A stretch of DNA of 64,000 bases from Verrucomicrobiota bacterium (GCA_016871595.1 VHCY01000002.1:1-64000), one strand, 5' to 3'; positions 27,754 through 38,338 are shown, counted from the stretch's first letter. Translations and numbers: made by a program. The notes: generated by a model from the sequence alone, not told the origin.

Positions 27754-28962
27754 ATGCACTTCGCCAACACCCTCCGCGTCGCGCTCCGCGCCCTCCGGCG
27801 CAACACCCTCCGCTCCCTCCTGACCGCCCTCGGGATGATCATCGGCGTCGCCGCCGTGATCACGATGGTCAGCATCGGCAGCGGCGCCAAGGCCCAGGTC
27901 GAGGCGCAGGTCGCCTCGCTCGGCCAGAACCTCATCACCGTGATGCCCGGCAGCTTCAGCTCCGGCGGGATGCGCGGGGGGTTCGGCAGCTCCGTCTCCC
28001 TCACGCCGGAGGACGCCGACGCCATCGCCGCCGAGGTCGCCAACATCGACGGCCTCAGCGCCGAGGTCCGCGACCGCAACCAGGTCCTCGCCAACGGCCT
28101 CAACTGGAACACCAACGTCAACGGCGTCGGCCCCGACTACCCCTACGTGCGCAACTGGCCGATGGAGTCCGGCGCGATGTTCACCGAGCAGGACGTGAAG
28201 TCCCTCGGCAAGGTGTGCGTCATCGGCAAGACGGTCGCCGACCAGATGTTCCCCAACGAGGATCCCGTCGGGCAGACGCTGCGCATCCGCAACCTCCCCT
28301 TCCGCATCCTCGGCGTCCTCTCGCCCAAGGGCTTCAGCATCTTCGGCTCCGATGAGGACGATGTCGTCCTCATCCCCTACACCTCGCATATGCGCCGGGT
28401 CTCCCGCCGCACCTCCATCAGCATGATCCGCATCCAGGCGGCCGACGCCGACAAGGTGGCCCAGGTGAAGCAGTCGGTGGAGGACCTGCTCACCCAGCGC
28501 CGCCGCGGCCGCGAACCCGACTTCACCGTCCGCACCCAGGAGGAACTGGCGAGCGCCGCCACCGCGACCGCCAAGACGATGACCGGCCTCCTCGCGGGCA
28601 TCGCCGGGGTCTCGCTCATCGTCGGCGGCATCGGGATTATGAACATTATGCTCGTCTCCGTCACCGAGCGCACCCGCGAGATCGGCATCCGCCTCGCCAT
28701 CGGGGCGCACGGCAGGGACGTGCTGACGCAATTCCTGATCGAGGCCATTTTACTCAGCTCCCTCGGCGGCCTCGTCGGGGTCGCCGTGGGCGTCGGCGGC
28801 TCGCAGGCGCTCTCCTCCTACAACGGTTGGCCCGTGCTCGTGCCCACCACCTGGATCTTCATCTCGGTGGCCGGCAGCGCCCTCGTCGGCATCATCTCGG
28901 GCTTCTACCCGGCCTACAAGGCCGCGCAGCTCGACCCGATCGACGCGCTCCGCTACGAGTGA
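27754..28962 (+). CDS. MacB/FtsX-type ABC transporter permease
   Basis: LRRNTLRSLLTALGMIIGVAAVI, VTERTREIGIRLAIGA, C-terminal FYPAYKAAQLDPIDALRYE. Confidence 0.92.
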   Translation: MHFANTLRVALRALRRNTLRSLLTALGMIIGVAAVITMVSIGSGAKAQVEAQVASLGQNLITVMPGSFSSGGMRGGFGSSVSLTPEDADAIAAEVANIDGLSAEVRDRNQVLANGLNWNTNVNGVGPDYPYVRNWPMESGAMFTEQDVKSLGKVCVIGKTVADQMFPNEDPVGQTLRIRNLPFRILGVLSPKGFSIFGSDEDDVVLIPYTSHMRRVSRRTSISMIRIQAADADKVAQVKQSVEDLLTQRRRGREPDFTVRTQEELASAATATAKTMTGLLAGIAGVSLIVGGIGIMNIMLVSVTERTREIGIRLAIGAHGRDVLTQFLIEAILLSSLGGLVGVAVGVGGSQALSSYNGWPVLVPTTWIFISVAGSALVGIISGFYPAYKAAQLDPIDALRYE

Positions 28963-29014
28963 CGCGGGCCTTTCCCGCTCGACACCGCCCGCGGGCCTTT
29001 GCCTCCTCGGCCCG

Positions 29015-29782
<768 letters not shown>

Positions 29783-29795
29783 ACGTGATCCGCCG

Positions 29796-30587
29796 ATGCC
29801 CCGCCTGAACCGCCGCCTCCTCCTGCCCGTCGCCACGGGGCTCCTTTTTCTCGGGGTCTGGCAGGGGGTGCACCTGTACCTCTCGGACGATCTCCGGTTC
29901 CTGCTGCCCTCGCCGGGGATGGTCTGGAGCGCGTGGGGCGAGCACGGCGACCTGCTGCGGCGCGCCACCGCGAACACCGCGCAGGGGGCGCTGCTCGGCT
30001 TCTCCCTCGCGGTCGCGGTGAGCGCCGGGCTCTCCCTCCTCCTTTCGCTGTCCGCCTCGATCCGCTCCAGCCTCTACCCGTACCTGATGGCGTTGCAAAT
30101 GACGCCCCTGCCGATCCTCGCCCCGATCTGCGTCATCTGGGTCGGAGCGGGCCTGCGCAGCGTCGCCCTGCTGACCTTCGTCATCGCCTTCTTCCCGTTG
30201 GTGGTGAACACGACGCAGGGCCTGATCGCCACCGACCGCAATCTCGTGGAGCTCTTCCAACTCTACCGGGCGCGCCGCTGGCAGCAGCTGTTCCTCCTGC
30301 GCATCCCGGCCGCGCTGCCGTACTTCTTCACCGGTCTCCGCATCGCCGCGACCATCTCGCCGATCGGGGCCGTGGTCGCCGAGATGAACGCGGGCTCCTC
30401 CGCAGGCGACGGGGGCGGGCTTGGCTTCCAGGCGGTCATCTTCGCCAGCCAGGCGAAGTACGCGGCCCTCTTCGCCACCGCGGCCACCACCTGCCTGCTC
30501 GGCTTCGCCCTCAACGCCGCCGTCCTCGCCCTTTCCTGGACCGCGCTCCACGCGTGGCACGACTCCTACGAGCGGACCGACCGCTGA
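29796..30587 (+). CDS. ABC transporter permease (ThiX/SsuC-like)
   Basis: BPD permease topology; loop motif ELFQLYRARRWQQLFLLRIPAALPYFFTGLRIA. Confidence 0.88.
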   Translation: MPRLNRRLLLPVATGLLFLGVWQGVHLYLSDDLRFLLPSPGMVWSAWGEHGDLLRRATANTAQGALLGFSLAVAVSAGLSLLLSLSASIRSSLYPYLMALQMTPLPILAPICVIWVGAGLRSVALLTFVIAFFPLVVNTTQGLIATDRNLVELFQLYRARRWQQLFLLRIPAALPYFFTGLRIAATISPIGAVVAEMNAGSSAGDGGGLGFQAVIFASQAKYAALFATAATTCLLGFALNAAVLALSWTALHAWHDSYERTDR

Positions 30588-30615
30588 CGCCTCCTTGCCT
30601 TTCAACCTTCCCCGG

Positions 30616-31584
30616 ATGCCTTCTCCCTCGATGAAAACCCTCCTTTGGCTCCCGCTTTTGCTCGGCGCCGTCCTCGCCGCCGATCAGCCCGCCCGCATCA
30701 CGGTCCAGCTCGATTGGGTGCCGGAGCCAGAGCACGGTGGCTTCTACCAGGCGCAAGCCAAGGGCTACTTCCGGGAGGAGGGGTTGGAGGTTATCCTGCT
30801 GCCCGGGGGTCCCGGGGCGCAGGTGGTGCCTTCCGTGGCGACCGGCAAGGCCGACGTGGGTCAGGCGGACGACATCAGCACCCTTCTCCAGCAGGCCGAG
30901 GGGCTCCCGCTGGTGCAGTTCGCGGCCGTTTTCCAGGACGATCCCTCGGGCATCCTCGTGCACGCCGACAGCCCCGTCCGGCGCTTCGAGGACCTGCAAG
31001 GCAAGACGATCATCGCGCGGCCCGGCTGGCCCTTCCTTGAGTTCCTGAAGCGGAAGTACGGCCTGACCGTGAACGTCGTGGCGCAGAACTTCTCCAGCGC
31101 CGCCTTCCTCGGCAACAAGGAGGCCCTCCAGCAGGGCTACTACATCGCGGAGCCCTTCCACATCACGCAGGCCGGGGGCAAGATGCCCCGTTTCCTTTCC
31201 ACCTGGGACGCCGGATTCCGCGGCTACGCGGTCCTGATCACCAACCGGCGTTTCGCCCGCGAGCGCCCCGCCGACCTGCGCGCCTTCACCCGCGCGTACA
31301 TCCGCGGCTGGCGCGACTACCTCGAGGGTGATCCCAGCCCCGCCCACGCCGCCCTGAAGCAGGCTAACGCCCAGAACACCGACGCATTTATGGATTTTTC
31401 CCGCCGGATGATCCTCGAGGAGAAGCTCGTCACCGGCCGCGATGCCGACGGCGGCCCGGCCAAGGTCGGCCGCCTCGACCCCGCGCGCTACACCGCGCAG
31501 ATCGCCAAGCTGGAGGAGCTCGGGCTGCTCAAGCCGGGCAAGGTCACCGCGGCAACCGCCCTCACCACCGAGTTCCTTCCCTGA
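30616..31584 (+). CDS. NMT1/THI5-like ABC substrate-binding protein
   Basis: Signal peptide, QLDWVPEPEHGGFYQAQAKGYFREEGLEV, GKADVGQAD. Confidence 0.88.
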   Translation: MPSPSMKTLLWLPLLLGAVLAADQPARITVQLDWVPEPEHGGFYQAQAKGYFREEGLEVILLPGGPGAQVVPSVATGKADVGQADDISTLLQQAEGLPLVQFAAVFQDDPSGILVHADSPVRRFEDLQGKTIIARPGWPFLEFLKRKYGLTVNVVAQNFSSAAFLGNKEALQQGYYIAEPFHITQAGGKMPRFLSTWDAGFRGYAVLITNRRFARERPADLRAFTRAYIRGWRDYLEGDPSPAHAALKQANAQNTDAFMDFSRRMILEEKLVTGRDADGGPAKVGRLDPARYTAQIAKLEELGLLKPGKVTAATALTTEFLP

Positions 31585-31597
31585 GCCGGCCCGCCCG

Positions 31598-32815
31598 ATG
31601 CCCGTATCCCCGCCGCGTGAACGTTTTCTCGGGCTGCTGCGCGCGGCCGTGACGGAGGGCACACTCGCCAAGTTGACCCTCGGCAAGCCCGGCGGCCCCG
31701 ATCCCACCCTGCGCAACCTCTTCGCCCGGCCCGTCCAGCTCCGCGACGGCGCGCGCGTCAGCCTGACCTGGCGGCACGCCACGCGCGAAGTGACCCGCAA
31801 CCTGCCACCCTCGGATGCCGCGGACCTGCTCGCCGGCCTGCTCGGCACGGAATTCCTCGACGCGCACCTCTTCACCGCCACCGGGCACCACCAGTTCGAG
31901 ACGAATCCCGGCGGCCGGCCGCGCCTTCGCTCCCTCCCGCCCCCGCCCGGCCTCAACCCGCCGGCGCAGGGACCGCACGACCGGCCCAAGGATCACGTCC
32001 TGCCCGGGTCGACCCCGTGGCTGCAGGACCTCGGCGTGACCAATCCGGACGGCCGCCCGCGCGCGGGAATGGCGGGCAAGCTGAGCCAGATCCAGCATTT
32101 CGCCGCGCTGCTGCAGCCGCTGCTGCGGACGGCCTTCCCGCCCGAAAACGCGAGGGAGCGTGAAGGCGCGACCCTCGAGGTGATCGACGCGGGCTCCGGC
32201 AAGGGTTATCTCACGTTCACCCTCGCCACCCTGCTGGGCCCCGGGTTCCGCGTGCGGGGGCTCGAGGCCCGCCCCGAGCTGGTGGCGTTCTGCAACCAGG
32301 TCGCCGCGCGCCACGGCCTGCGCGAGCGGCTCACCTTCGTCGCCGGCCGCCTGGATCCCGCCCGCGCCGAGACGTGCGACGTGCTGATCGCCCTGCACGC
32401 GTGCGACACCGCCACCGATGACGCCCTTGCCCTCGGCATCCGCGCCGGCGCGCGCCTCCTCGTCGTGGCGCCCTGCTGCCAGCACGAGCTGCGGCCCGCG
32501 CTGGAGGCCCCGCCGGGGCTGGGGCCCGTCTGGCGCCACGGCATCTTTCGCGAGCGCCACGCCGAGTTTGCCACGGATGCCCTGCGGACCCTCCTGCTGG
32601 AATGGGCCGGCTATGCCACCCAGGTCGCGGAGTTCACCGGGGCGGAACACACCGCGAAAAACCTCCTGCTCTCCGGCCTGCGGCAGCGGCGACCGGGGGA
32701 TGCGGGGAAGGCCGAAGCCGTCCGTGAGTTCGCGGCCGCCTACGGGATCCGCACCCAGGCGCTCGCGCGGCACCTGGGTTTCGACCTCACCGCCATTCCC
32801 GCGGCGCCCCGATGA
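31598..32815 (+). CDS. SAM-dependent methyltransferase (METTL25/Methyltransf_32-like)
   Basis: VIDAGSGKGYLTFTLA motif I, LIALHACDTATDDAL, VVAPCCQHEL. Confidence 0.75.
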   Translation: MPVSPPRERFLGLLRAAVTEGTLAKLTLGKPGGPDPTLRNLFARPVQLRDGARVSLTWRHATREVTRNLPPSDAADLLAGLLGTEFLDAHLFTATGHHQFETNPGGRPRLRSLPPPPGLNPPAQGPHDRPKDHVLPGSTPWLQDLGVTNPDGRPRAGMAGKLSQIQHFAALLQPLLRTAFPPENAREREGATLEVIDAGSGKGYLTFTLATLLGPGFRVRGLEARPELVAFCNQVAARHGLRERLTFVAGRLDPARAETCDVLIALHACDTATDDALALGIRAGARLLVVAPCCQHELRPALEAPPGLGPVWRHGIFRERHAEFATDALRTLLLEWAGYATQVAEFTGAEHTAKNLLLSGLRQRRPGDAGKAEAVREFAAAYGIRTQALARHLGFDLTAIPAAPR

Positions 32816-33801
32816 GCTGGGACGAATTGGATTGGCCCGCGCTCGACCGCCTGCGCGCACGATTCCTCGCCGGCCCCGGCTCCGAGCCCTACTGGCGGTC
32901 ACGCTCCGACCTCGCGAGCTATGACCTGACGTTCGGTGAGCGCATCGGCTGGAAGTGGGACCAGGTCCTGCGCGAACTCCGCGGCCGCGGGTGGTCTCCC
33001 CGGGGACGCGCGGTGCTCGACTGGGGCTGCGGGAGCGGCGTCGCCGGCCGCCGGTTGCTGCGCGCCTGGGGGGCGGAGGCCTTCGGTCCCCTGAGGGTCT
33101 GGGACCACTCCCCGCTCGCGATCGACTTCGCCGCGGCATCGGCCCTCCGGGATTTTCCGGGTTTGGACGTCCGGCCGGCCACCGCGGCCTTCCTGGCCGG
33201 GGACGAGCCAATCGGCATCCTGCTGCTGAGCCACGTGCTCAACGAGCTGGCCCCCGCCGCGTGGGCCGAGTTGGGCCGGCTGATCGCGCGGGCGGACGCG
33301 GTCCTCTGGGTTGAGCCGGGGACCCGTGACGTGAGCCGCCGGCTCGGGGCGGAGCGGGAGCGCTGGCGGGAACGATTCTCGCTCGTGGCGCCGTGCACGA
33401 TCGCGGGAGCGTGCCCGATGTTCGCCGCCGGCCAGGATCGGCACTGGTGCCACTTCTTCGCGCCGCCGCCCGCCGAGATCTTCGCGGACTCCCGCTGGGT
33501 CCGCTTCGGCCAGCGCGCGGGCATCGACCTCCGGAGCCTTCCCTACTGTTTCCTCGCCCTCGATCGGACGGCGGCGGCGGATCCCGCGGGGACATCCCGG
33601 GTCATCGGACGCGTCGAGCATTTCAAACCCTACGCCCGGCTGCTGAGCTGCGGTCCCGAGGGCCTGGCCGAGCTCCAGGTTCCCCGCCGCGGGGCACCCG
33701 CTCTCTACAAGGAACTGGAGCGCCAGCGCGGACCGCTCGTCTACCGCTGGCGGCGCGACGGGAACCAGGTGATCGCCGGCGAGATGCCCCGGAACCCCTG
33801 A
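32812..33801 (+). CDS. Rsm22-like methyltransferase with Cys motif
   Basis: LDWGCGSGVAGRRLL; SHVLNEL; APCTIAGACPMFAAGQDRHWCHF Cys motif; ATG overlaps preceding TGA. Confidence 0.72.
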   Translation: MSWDELDWPALDRLRARFLAGPGSEPYWRSRSDLASYDLTFGERIGWKWDQVLRELRGRGWSPRGRAVLDWGCGSGVAGRRLLRAWGAEAFGPLRVWDHSPLAIDFAAASALRDFPGLDVRPATAAFLAGDEPIGILLLSHVLNELAPAAWAELGRLIARADAVLWVEPGTRDVSRRLGAERERWRERFSLVAPCTIAGACPMFAAGQDRHWCHFFAPPPAEIFADSRWVRFGQRAGIDLRSLPYCFLALDRTAAADPAGTSRVIGRVEHFKPYARLLSCGPEGLAELQVPRRGAPALYKELERQRGPLVYRWRRDGNQVIAGEMPRNP

Positions 33802-33813
33802 TCGTCCTTCCGC

Positions 33814-35796
33814 TCAGCGGGCCACCGGAGCGAAAACCGGACCCTCGGGCAGCCCGGCACCTTCCGCGTGCAACAGGAAGTCGTCGAAGTTGAGATGCCC
33901 CCAGGCGCCCCCCGCCTGCTCGTCCACCAGCCGGATCGCGACGTCCCGGCCCCGCAGTGAGGTAAGGTCCAGAATCACCGGCTGCATCGTTTCCGTGTTT
34001 CCCGGCACCTTCCGGCGCAGTTCGGCACCCGTGACGCGCAGGAGCACCTCGCCGGAGCCCGCCGCGATCAGCTCGAGCCGCAGCGACTCATAGGCGCCCG
34101 CCGCCAACAGGCAGCTCGCCCGCGGGTGGCTGATGCGGAAGGGCTGGCTGGTCAGGGTGCCCGTCGCGCCATCTCCCCGGCCATCCTCGTAGGAACCCAC
34201 CCAATGACGCCCCACGTGCCCGCTCCGCATCGGCGGCCGGCGGGCGAAGACGGCGTCCCCGCTCACGGGCTGCCGTTCGAACGCGGTCCCCACCGCGGTC
34301 CAGCCGCGCAGGTCGCCGCGCTCGAAACCGGTGTCCAGCGGCTCCCCTCGCCCATCGCGCGGCGCCTCGCCCGCGCCCGGACGGGCCGGATTCTCCACCG
34401 CCGCGCTCCGGGCCTGCGCGACCTCGGCCGAGCGGCGCGTGTGGACCACAAGGTCCGCGGCCCGCAACTCGTGGCGCACCGCGCCCGGGTACAGGACCGC
34501 GGGCTGCGCGCGTTCCCAGGTGGCGCGATCCACCGGCCGCGGCTGGCTCCGGAACAGGAACGTGCCCTTCTTGTTGCCGATCGCGACGTCGGGATGGCCG
34601 TCACCATTGACGTCCCCGAGGGCGATCTGCCGGCCCACGCCGGAGTCGGCATCGATCCGTTGCGGCACCCAGTCCACCTGCCCGCCCGGACCGCGGTGCA
34701 GCCGGAACCAGTAAAGCACCGCGGGCGCGTCGCCGTCCGGGGAGCCCGAGGGGCCGTGCGCCCAGAAGCATTTGCCGGTGATGATGTCCTTCAGGCCGTC
34801 GCCATCCACATCGGCCAGCTCCACCGCGTGCAGCTCGGAGAAGGTCACGCCGTGGCGGTTCTCGTCGGGCCGCTGGTTCATAAAGATGTGCGGGCGGAAG
34901 AGCGGCGAGCCCTGGACGTCCCGCTCCGCCAGCTGCTCGTGCCAGGCGAGGCCGAACCCGTGGGCGGCCAGGGCCGTGATGACGTCCGCGCGTCCATCCC
35001 CGTTGACGTCATAGGCGAACAATTGGGCCGCGGCCGGGGCGAACGGGACGCGGTGCCAGCGCCACTCCGGATCAGCCGCGAGATCGGCGGGCTGCTCCAG
35101 CCAGCCGTCCTTGAAGAGCACATCCAGCCGGCCGTCGCCGTTGACGTCGCCGACGCCCAGCCCGTGCGTGAACCGCTGCCAGTTTCCGGCGCGGGTGATC
35201 GGTCGGAACGGCCACGGCCGGGTCGGATCGCGCGGATCCGGGCGCGCGTAGCCGAAGTTTCCCCCGTTGACGCAAACGATCTCGGGACGCCCGTCGCCGT
35301 CGAGGTCGGCGAGCGTCGGCGATTCGTTGTCGACCTCGCTGAGCACGGTGTGGCGGGGCCAGTGGCCGCCCCGGTCCCGCGGGTTGAGGTAAAGATACGC
35401 GGGAGTGTGCGGGAGACCGTAAGTCAGGACATCGTTCCAGCCGTCCCCATCGAAGTCGTGGATGAACGAGAAGAAATTATCCGTCGAGTAGGCGTTCTTA
35501 AGTCCCATCGCTCCCTCGTAGCCGGGAAACGTGCGGGACCGCCCATCCGGATCCTTCACCGTCGTGGTGCGCGCGGGTGGGTAAAGTTCGCGGCGTTCCC
35601 GGAAGTCCGGTCCCGCCCACCAGTGCGGGCCGGACACGACATCCGGCCGGCCGTCGCGGTTCAGGTCACCGATCGCCGCGCCCTCGCTCCAGTAGTGCGG
35701 GTCGAGCTGAATCCGGGTGTAATCCACCAGCAGGGGATCACGGGCGAGCAGCCCGACGGTCAACAGCGGCAGGGCCCACGGGGTCTTGACGGCCAT
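33814..35796 (-). CDS. FG-GAP/VCBS-repeat secreted protein
   Basis: Seven DxNxDGxxDV-type repeats (e.g. DLNRDGRPDV, DVNGDGRLDV, DVDGDGLKDI, DVNGDGHPDV) and a C-terminal carbohydrate-binding-like region. Confidence 0.85.
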   Translation of the reverse strand: MAVKTPWALPLLTVGLLARDPLLVDYTRIQLDPHYWSEGAAIGDLNRDGRPDVVSGPHWWAGPDFRERRELYPPARTTTVKDPDGRSRTFPGYEGAMGLKNAYSTDNFFSFIHDFDGDGWNDVLTYGLPHTPAYLYLNPRDRGGHWPRHTVLSEVDNESPTLADLDGDGRPEIVCVNGGNFGYARPDPRDPTRPWPFRPITRAGNWQRFTHGLGVGDVNGDGRLDVLFKDGWLEQPADLAADPEWRWHRVPFAPAAAQLFAYDVNGDGRADVITALAAHGFGLAWHEQLAERDVQGSPLFRPHIFMNQRPDENRHGVTFSELHAVELADVDGDGLKDIITGKCFWAHGPSGSPDGDAPAVLYWFRLHRGPGGQVDWVPQRIDADSGVGRQIALGDVNGDGHPDVAIGNKKGTFLFRSQPRPVDRATWERAQPAVLYPGAVRHELRAADLVVHTRRSAEVAQARSAAVENPARPGAGEAPRDGRGEPLDTGFERGDLRGWTAVGTAFERQPVSGDAVFARRPPMRSGHVGRHWVGSYEDGRGDGATGTLTSQPFRISHPRASCLLAAGAYESLRLELIAAGSGEVLLRVTGAELRRKVPGNTETMQPVILDLTSLRGRDVAIRLVDEQAGGAWGHLNFDDFLLHAEGAGLPEGPVFAPVAR

Positions 35797-35882
35797 CCCG
35801 AACGGTCAGCCGGGGCGCGGCGCCGGGTCAAGCGTGGCGCCGCCGGAACCTTTCGCCGCGCCGGCGCGTCATCCCCCGCGTG

Positions 35883-36074
35883 ACGATGACGACCGCGGAA
35901 AGGGAGGAGTTCCGGGAGGAGGCGACCGAGGTCGCCGCCGCGGCGCGCGCCCGCGGCGAGAACCCGGACGCCGCGCTGGCGCCGCGCTTCGACGTGGCGC
36001 GCCGGCGGCACCCGGAGGACGCCGGATGGCTGCTCACTCTCCGCGACCGCCTCGGCCGGCGGCTGGTGCTCTGA
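35883..36074 (+). CDS. Small hypothetical protein (64 aa)
   Basis: ORF MTMTTAEREEFREEATEVAAAARARGENPDAALAPRFDVARRRHPEDAGWLLTLRDRLGRRLVL. Confidence 0.4.
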   Translation, partial: TMTTAEREEFREEATEVAAAARARGENPDAALAPRFDVARRRHPEDAGWLLTLRDRLGRRLVL

Positions 36075-36140
36075 GCTCCGCGCGTGGCGCTTGACTCGGC
36101 TGGCCGGCATCTGAATCTTCCGCCTCCACCTGAAACCACC

Positions 36141-36239
36141 ATGGGCCAACAACTCAACAAGCACATCAAACGCAAACGCCGTGCCGCCTATCTGAAGCGC
36201 CGCAAAGAGCGGGCCAAGGCCGCCGGCAAGAAGAAGTAA
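36141..36239 (+). CDS. Very basic 32-aa protein
   Basis: Direct translation MGQQLNKHIKRKRRAAYLKRRKERAKAAGKKK-stop; followed by strong terminator; below the ORF-track length cutoff. Confidence 0.7.
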   Translation: MGQQLNKHIKRKRRAAYLKRRKERAKAAGKKK

Positions 36240-36265
36240 GTCAAGGCCCACTTCCCAGGATCCCC

Positions 36266-36295
36266 GGCTCCGCGCCCGCGGGGCCTTTTCTTTTT
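36266..36295 (+). terminator. Rho-independent terminator
   Basis: GGCTCCGC-GCCC-GCGGGGCC stem-loop (8 bp, one G-U) followed by TTTTCTTTTT. Confidence 0.85.
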
Positions 36296-36300
36296 CCCGG

Positions 36301-37713
36301 ATGGTTAAGGTCAGCCTAATTTCCCTCGGTTGCGCCAAGAACCTGGTCGACTCCGAGATCATGGTCGGCCACCTGCAGCAGGCCGGAATGGCGGTCGTGC
36401 CTGGCGCCGACGACGCGGATGTGGTCATCGTCAACACCTGCTCGTTCATCGACTCCTCCAAGGAGGAATCGATCGGGCACATCCTCGAGGTGCACCGGCA
36501 GCGCGGGATGCGGCGCCGCCGGCGCCAGCAGAAGCTGATCGTCGCCGGTTGCATGGCGCAGCGTTTCGCGGGCGACCTGCGCACGGAGCTGCAAGACGAG
36601 GTGGACGCCTTCATCGGCCTCGATCAGGTGACCACCGTCGCCCCAATCATTGAGGGTCTGCTGGCCCAGGAGCGGGCCGCGGACGGTCCGCCAGTCTTCA
36701 TCCAGGGGAGATCCACCTTTATCCCCGATTACGACACCCCGCGCTTCCGGCTCACGCCGCGGCACTTCGCTTACCTCAAGATCGCGGAGGGCTGCAACCA
36801 TCCCTGCACCTTCTGCATCATCCCCCAGATCCGCGGCCGCCACCGCAGCCGCACGATCGAGAGCGTTGTCGCCGAGGCCCGTCAGCTCGTCCGCGAGGGC
36901 GTGCGCGAGATTAACCTCATCTCGCAGGACACGACTTACTTCGGGATGGACACCTGGGAGCAGCGGCCGGGCCCGCGCACCCCGGTCGACTCGAGCCGTG
37001 GCGCCGCCCTCACCAGTCTGTTGCGCCAGTTGAACGCCATCGAGGGCGACTTCTGGATCCGCCTGCTCTACACCCATCCCGCGCACTGGAGCGACGAGCT
37101 GATCGCCACGATCGCCGCCTGCCCGAAGGTCGCCCGCTACGTCGATATGCCGCTGCAGCACATCAGCGACGCGATGCTCGGCCGGATGCAGCGTGAGACC
37201 TCCGGGGACTACATCCGCGACCTCATCCGGCGGATCCGCGCGGGCGTGCCCGGCATCGCCCTGCGCACCACCTTCATCACGGGCTTTCCCGGGGAGACCG
37301 AGGCCGACGTCGATGAACTCTGCGCCTTTATCCGGGAGACCCGCTTCGAGCGCCTGGGCGTCTTCCGCTATTCCCCCGAGGAAGGCACCCGCGCCGTCAA
37401 GCTGGAGGCGCAGGTCCCGGCCAAGGTAAAGGAGGCGCGCTGGCACCGGCTGATGGCGCTGCAACGCACGATCGCGGCGGAACTCAACGCGTCCGCCGTG
37501 GGCCAGCGCCGCCGCGTGCTGGTGGATGAGCCCGGCGTCGCCCGCGCCGAGGGCGACGCGCCCGACATCGACGGTCGCGTCTACGTGCCCCTCACCCTCC
37601 CCGTCGGCGAGTTTGCCGAGGTGCGGATCACCGGCGCCGAGGAATACGATCTGCTCGCGCTGCCCGCGGGCGAGGCGCCCGCCGTCCGCCGGACCGCCCG
37701 CCGGGCGCAGTAA
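36301..37713 (+). CDS. rimO: Ribosomal protein uS12 (S12) methylthiotransferase
   Basis: SLGCAKNLVDSEIM, radical SAM CNHPCTFCIIPQIRGRHRSR, C-terminal TRAM-like region. Confidence 0.93.
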   Translation: MVKVSLISLGCAKNLVDSEIMVGHLQQAGMAVVPGADDADVVIVNTCSFIDSSKEESIGHILEVHRQRGMRRRRRQQKLIVAGCMAQRFAGDLRTELQDEVDAFIGLDQVTTVAPIIEGLLAQERAADGPPVFIQGRSTFIPDYDTPRFRLTPRHFAYLKIAEGCNHPCTFCIIPQIRGRHRSRTIESVVAEARQLVREGVREINLISQDTTYFGMDTWEQRPGPRTPVDSSRGAALTSLLRQLNAIEGDFWIRLLYTHPAHWSDELIATIAACPKVARYVDMPLQHISDAMLGRMQRETSGDYIRDLIRRIRAGVPGIALRTTFITGFPGETEADVDELCAFIRETRFERLGVFRYSPEEGTRAVKLEAQVPAKVKEARWHRLMALQRTIAAELNASAVGQRRRVLVDEPGVARAEGDAPDIDGRVYVPLTLPVGEFAEVRITGAEEYDLLALPAGEAPAVRRTARRAQ

Positions 37714-37760
37714 GCGGAGCCCGCCTCCCCCTACGTAGGATCACGTAGCTCGCGGGCCGC
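37714..37760. repeat. Two-tier inverted repeat: GCGGaGCCCGC...CTACGT-AGGATC-ACGTAG...GCGGGC-CGC
   Basis: Read directly; lies between rimO stop and response-regulator ORF. Confidence 0.5.
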
Positions 37761-37771
37761 TGTGGTCAAAA

Positions 37772-38338
37772 ATGCGTAAAAGCGCAGTTTGTCGCCGCCG
37801 GGCGGAAAAACTGAATCTCGGGGCGTCCCTTCGCATGCCCCTGAAGTCCGAGCTCTCCCGCTGGTTCGTGGACTGGCGCCTCGACGCGCTGGGCGAGGCC
37901 GTGCCTGCGGCACGGAGCGAGCTGCCTCCGCCCGTGGTGGCGACCAGGCCGGCCTCCCGCAGCCCGCGCGTGCTGGTCGTCGACGACCTCGAGACCAATC
38001 GCCTGCTGGTCGAGCTGGCCCTGCAACGCCACGGTTTCCAGACCGAGGTCGCAGAAGGCGGCGAGGCCGCCGTCCGCCGGGCCGCCCGCGGCGGGCTCGA
38101 TGTCATTCTAATGGACCTGCATATGCCGGAGACGGACGGGCTCGCGGCCACCCGGCGCATCCGGGAGGCGGAGCCCCCGGGCCTTCGGGTGCCCATTTTC
38201 GCGCTCACTGCCTCGCTCGACTGTGGCACGCGGGAGCGATCCCTCGCGGCCGGAATGGATGACCACCTGACCAAGCCGCTCGACGTCGAGCGCTTCCGCA
38301 CCCTCGTCGTGCGGTTCCTCCCAGACCCGCGGCGCTGA
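37772..38338 (+). CDS. CheY-like response regulator receiver protein
   Basis: VLVVDDLETNRLLVELAL, VILMDLHMPETDGLAATRRIR, ALTAS, K in DHLTKPLD; start may be ATG 37835. Confidence 0.85.
   Translation: MRKSAVCRRRAEKLNLGASLRMPLKSELSRWFVDWRLDALGEAVPAARSELPPPVVATRPASRSPRVLVVDDLETNRLLVELALQRHGFQTEVAEGGEAAVRRAARGGLDVILMDLHMPETDGLAATRRIREAEPPGLRVPIFALTASLDCGTRERSLAAGMDDHLTKPLDVERFRTLVVRFLPDPRR

Noticed and set aside
28963-29014. Possible TPP riboswitch ahead of the THI5-like importer
   Set aside because: Gap is only ~50 nt and lacks the CUGAGA and ACCUGA thi-box elements
34600-35720. VCBS repeats considered as a DNA tandem array
   Set aside because: Only the short calcium-binding-like protein motifs recur; spacing and sequence between them vary
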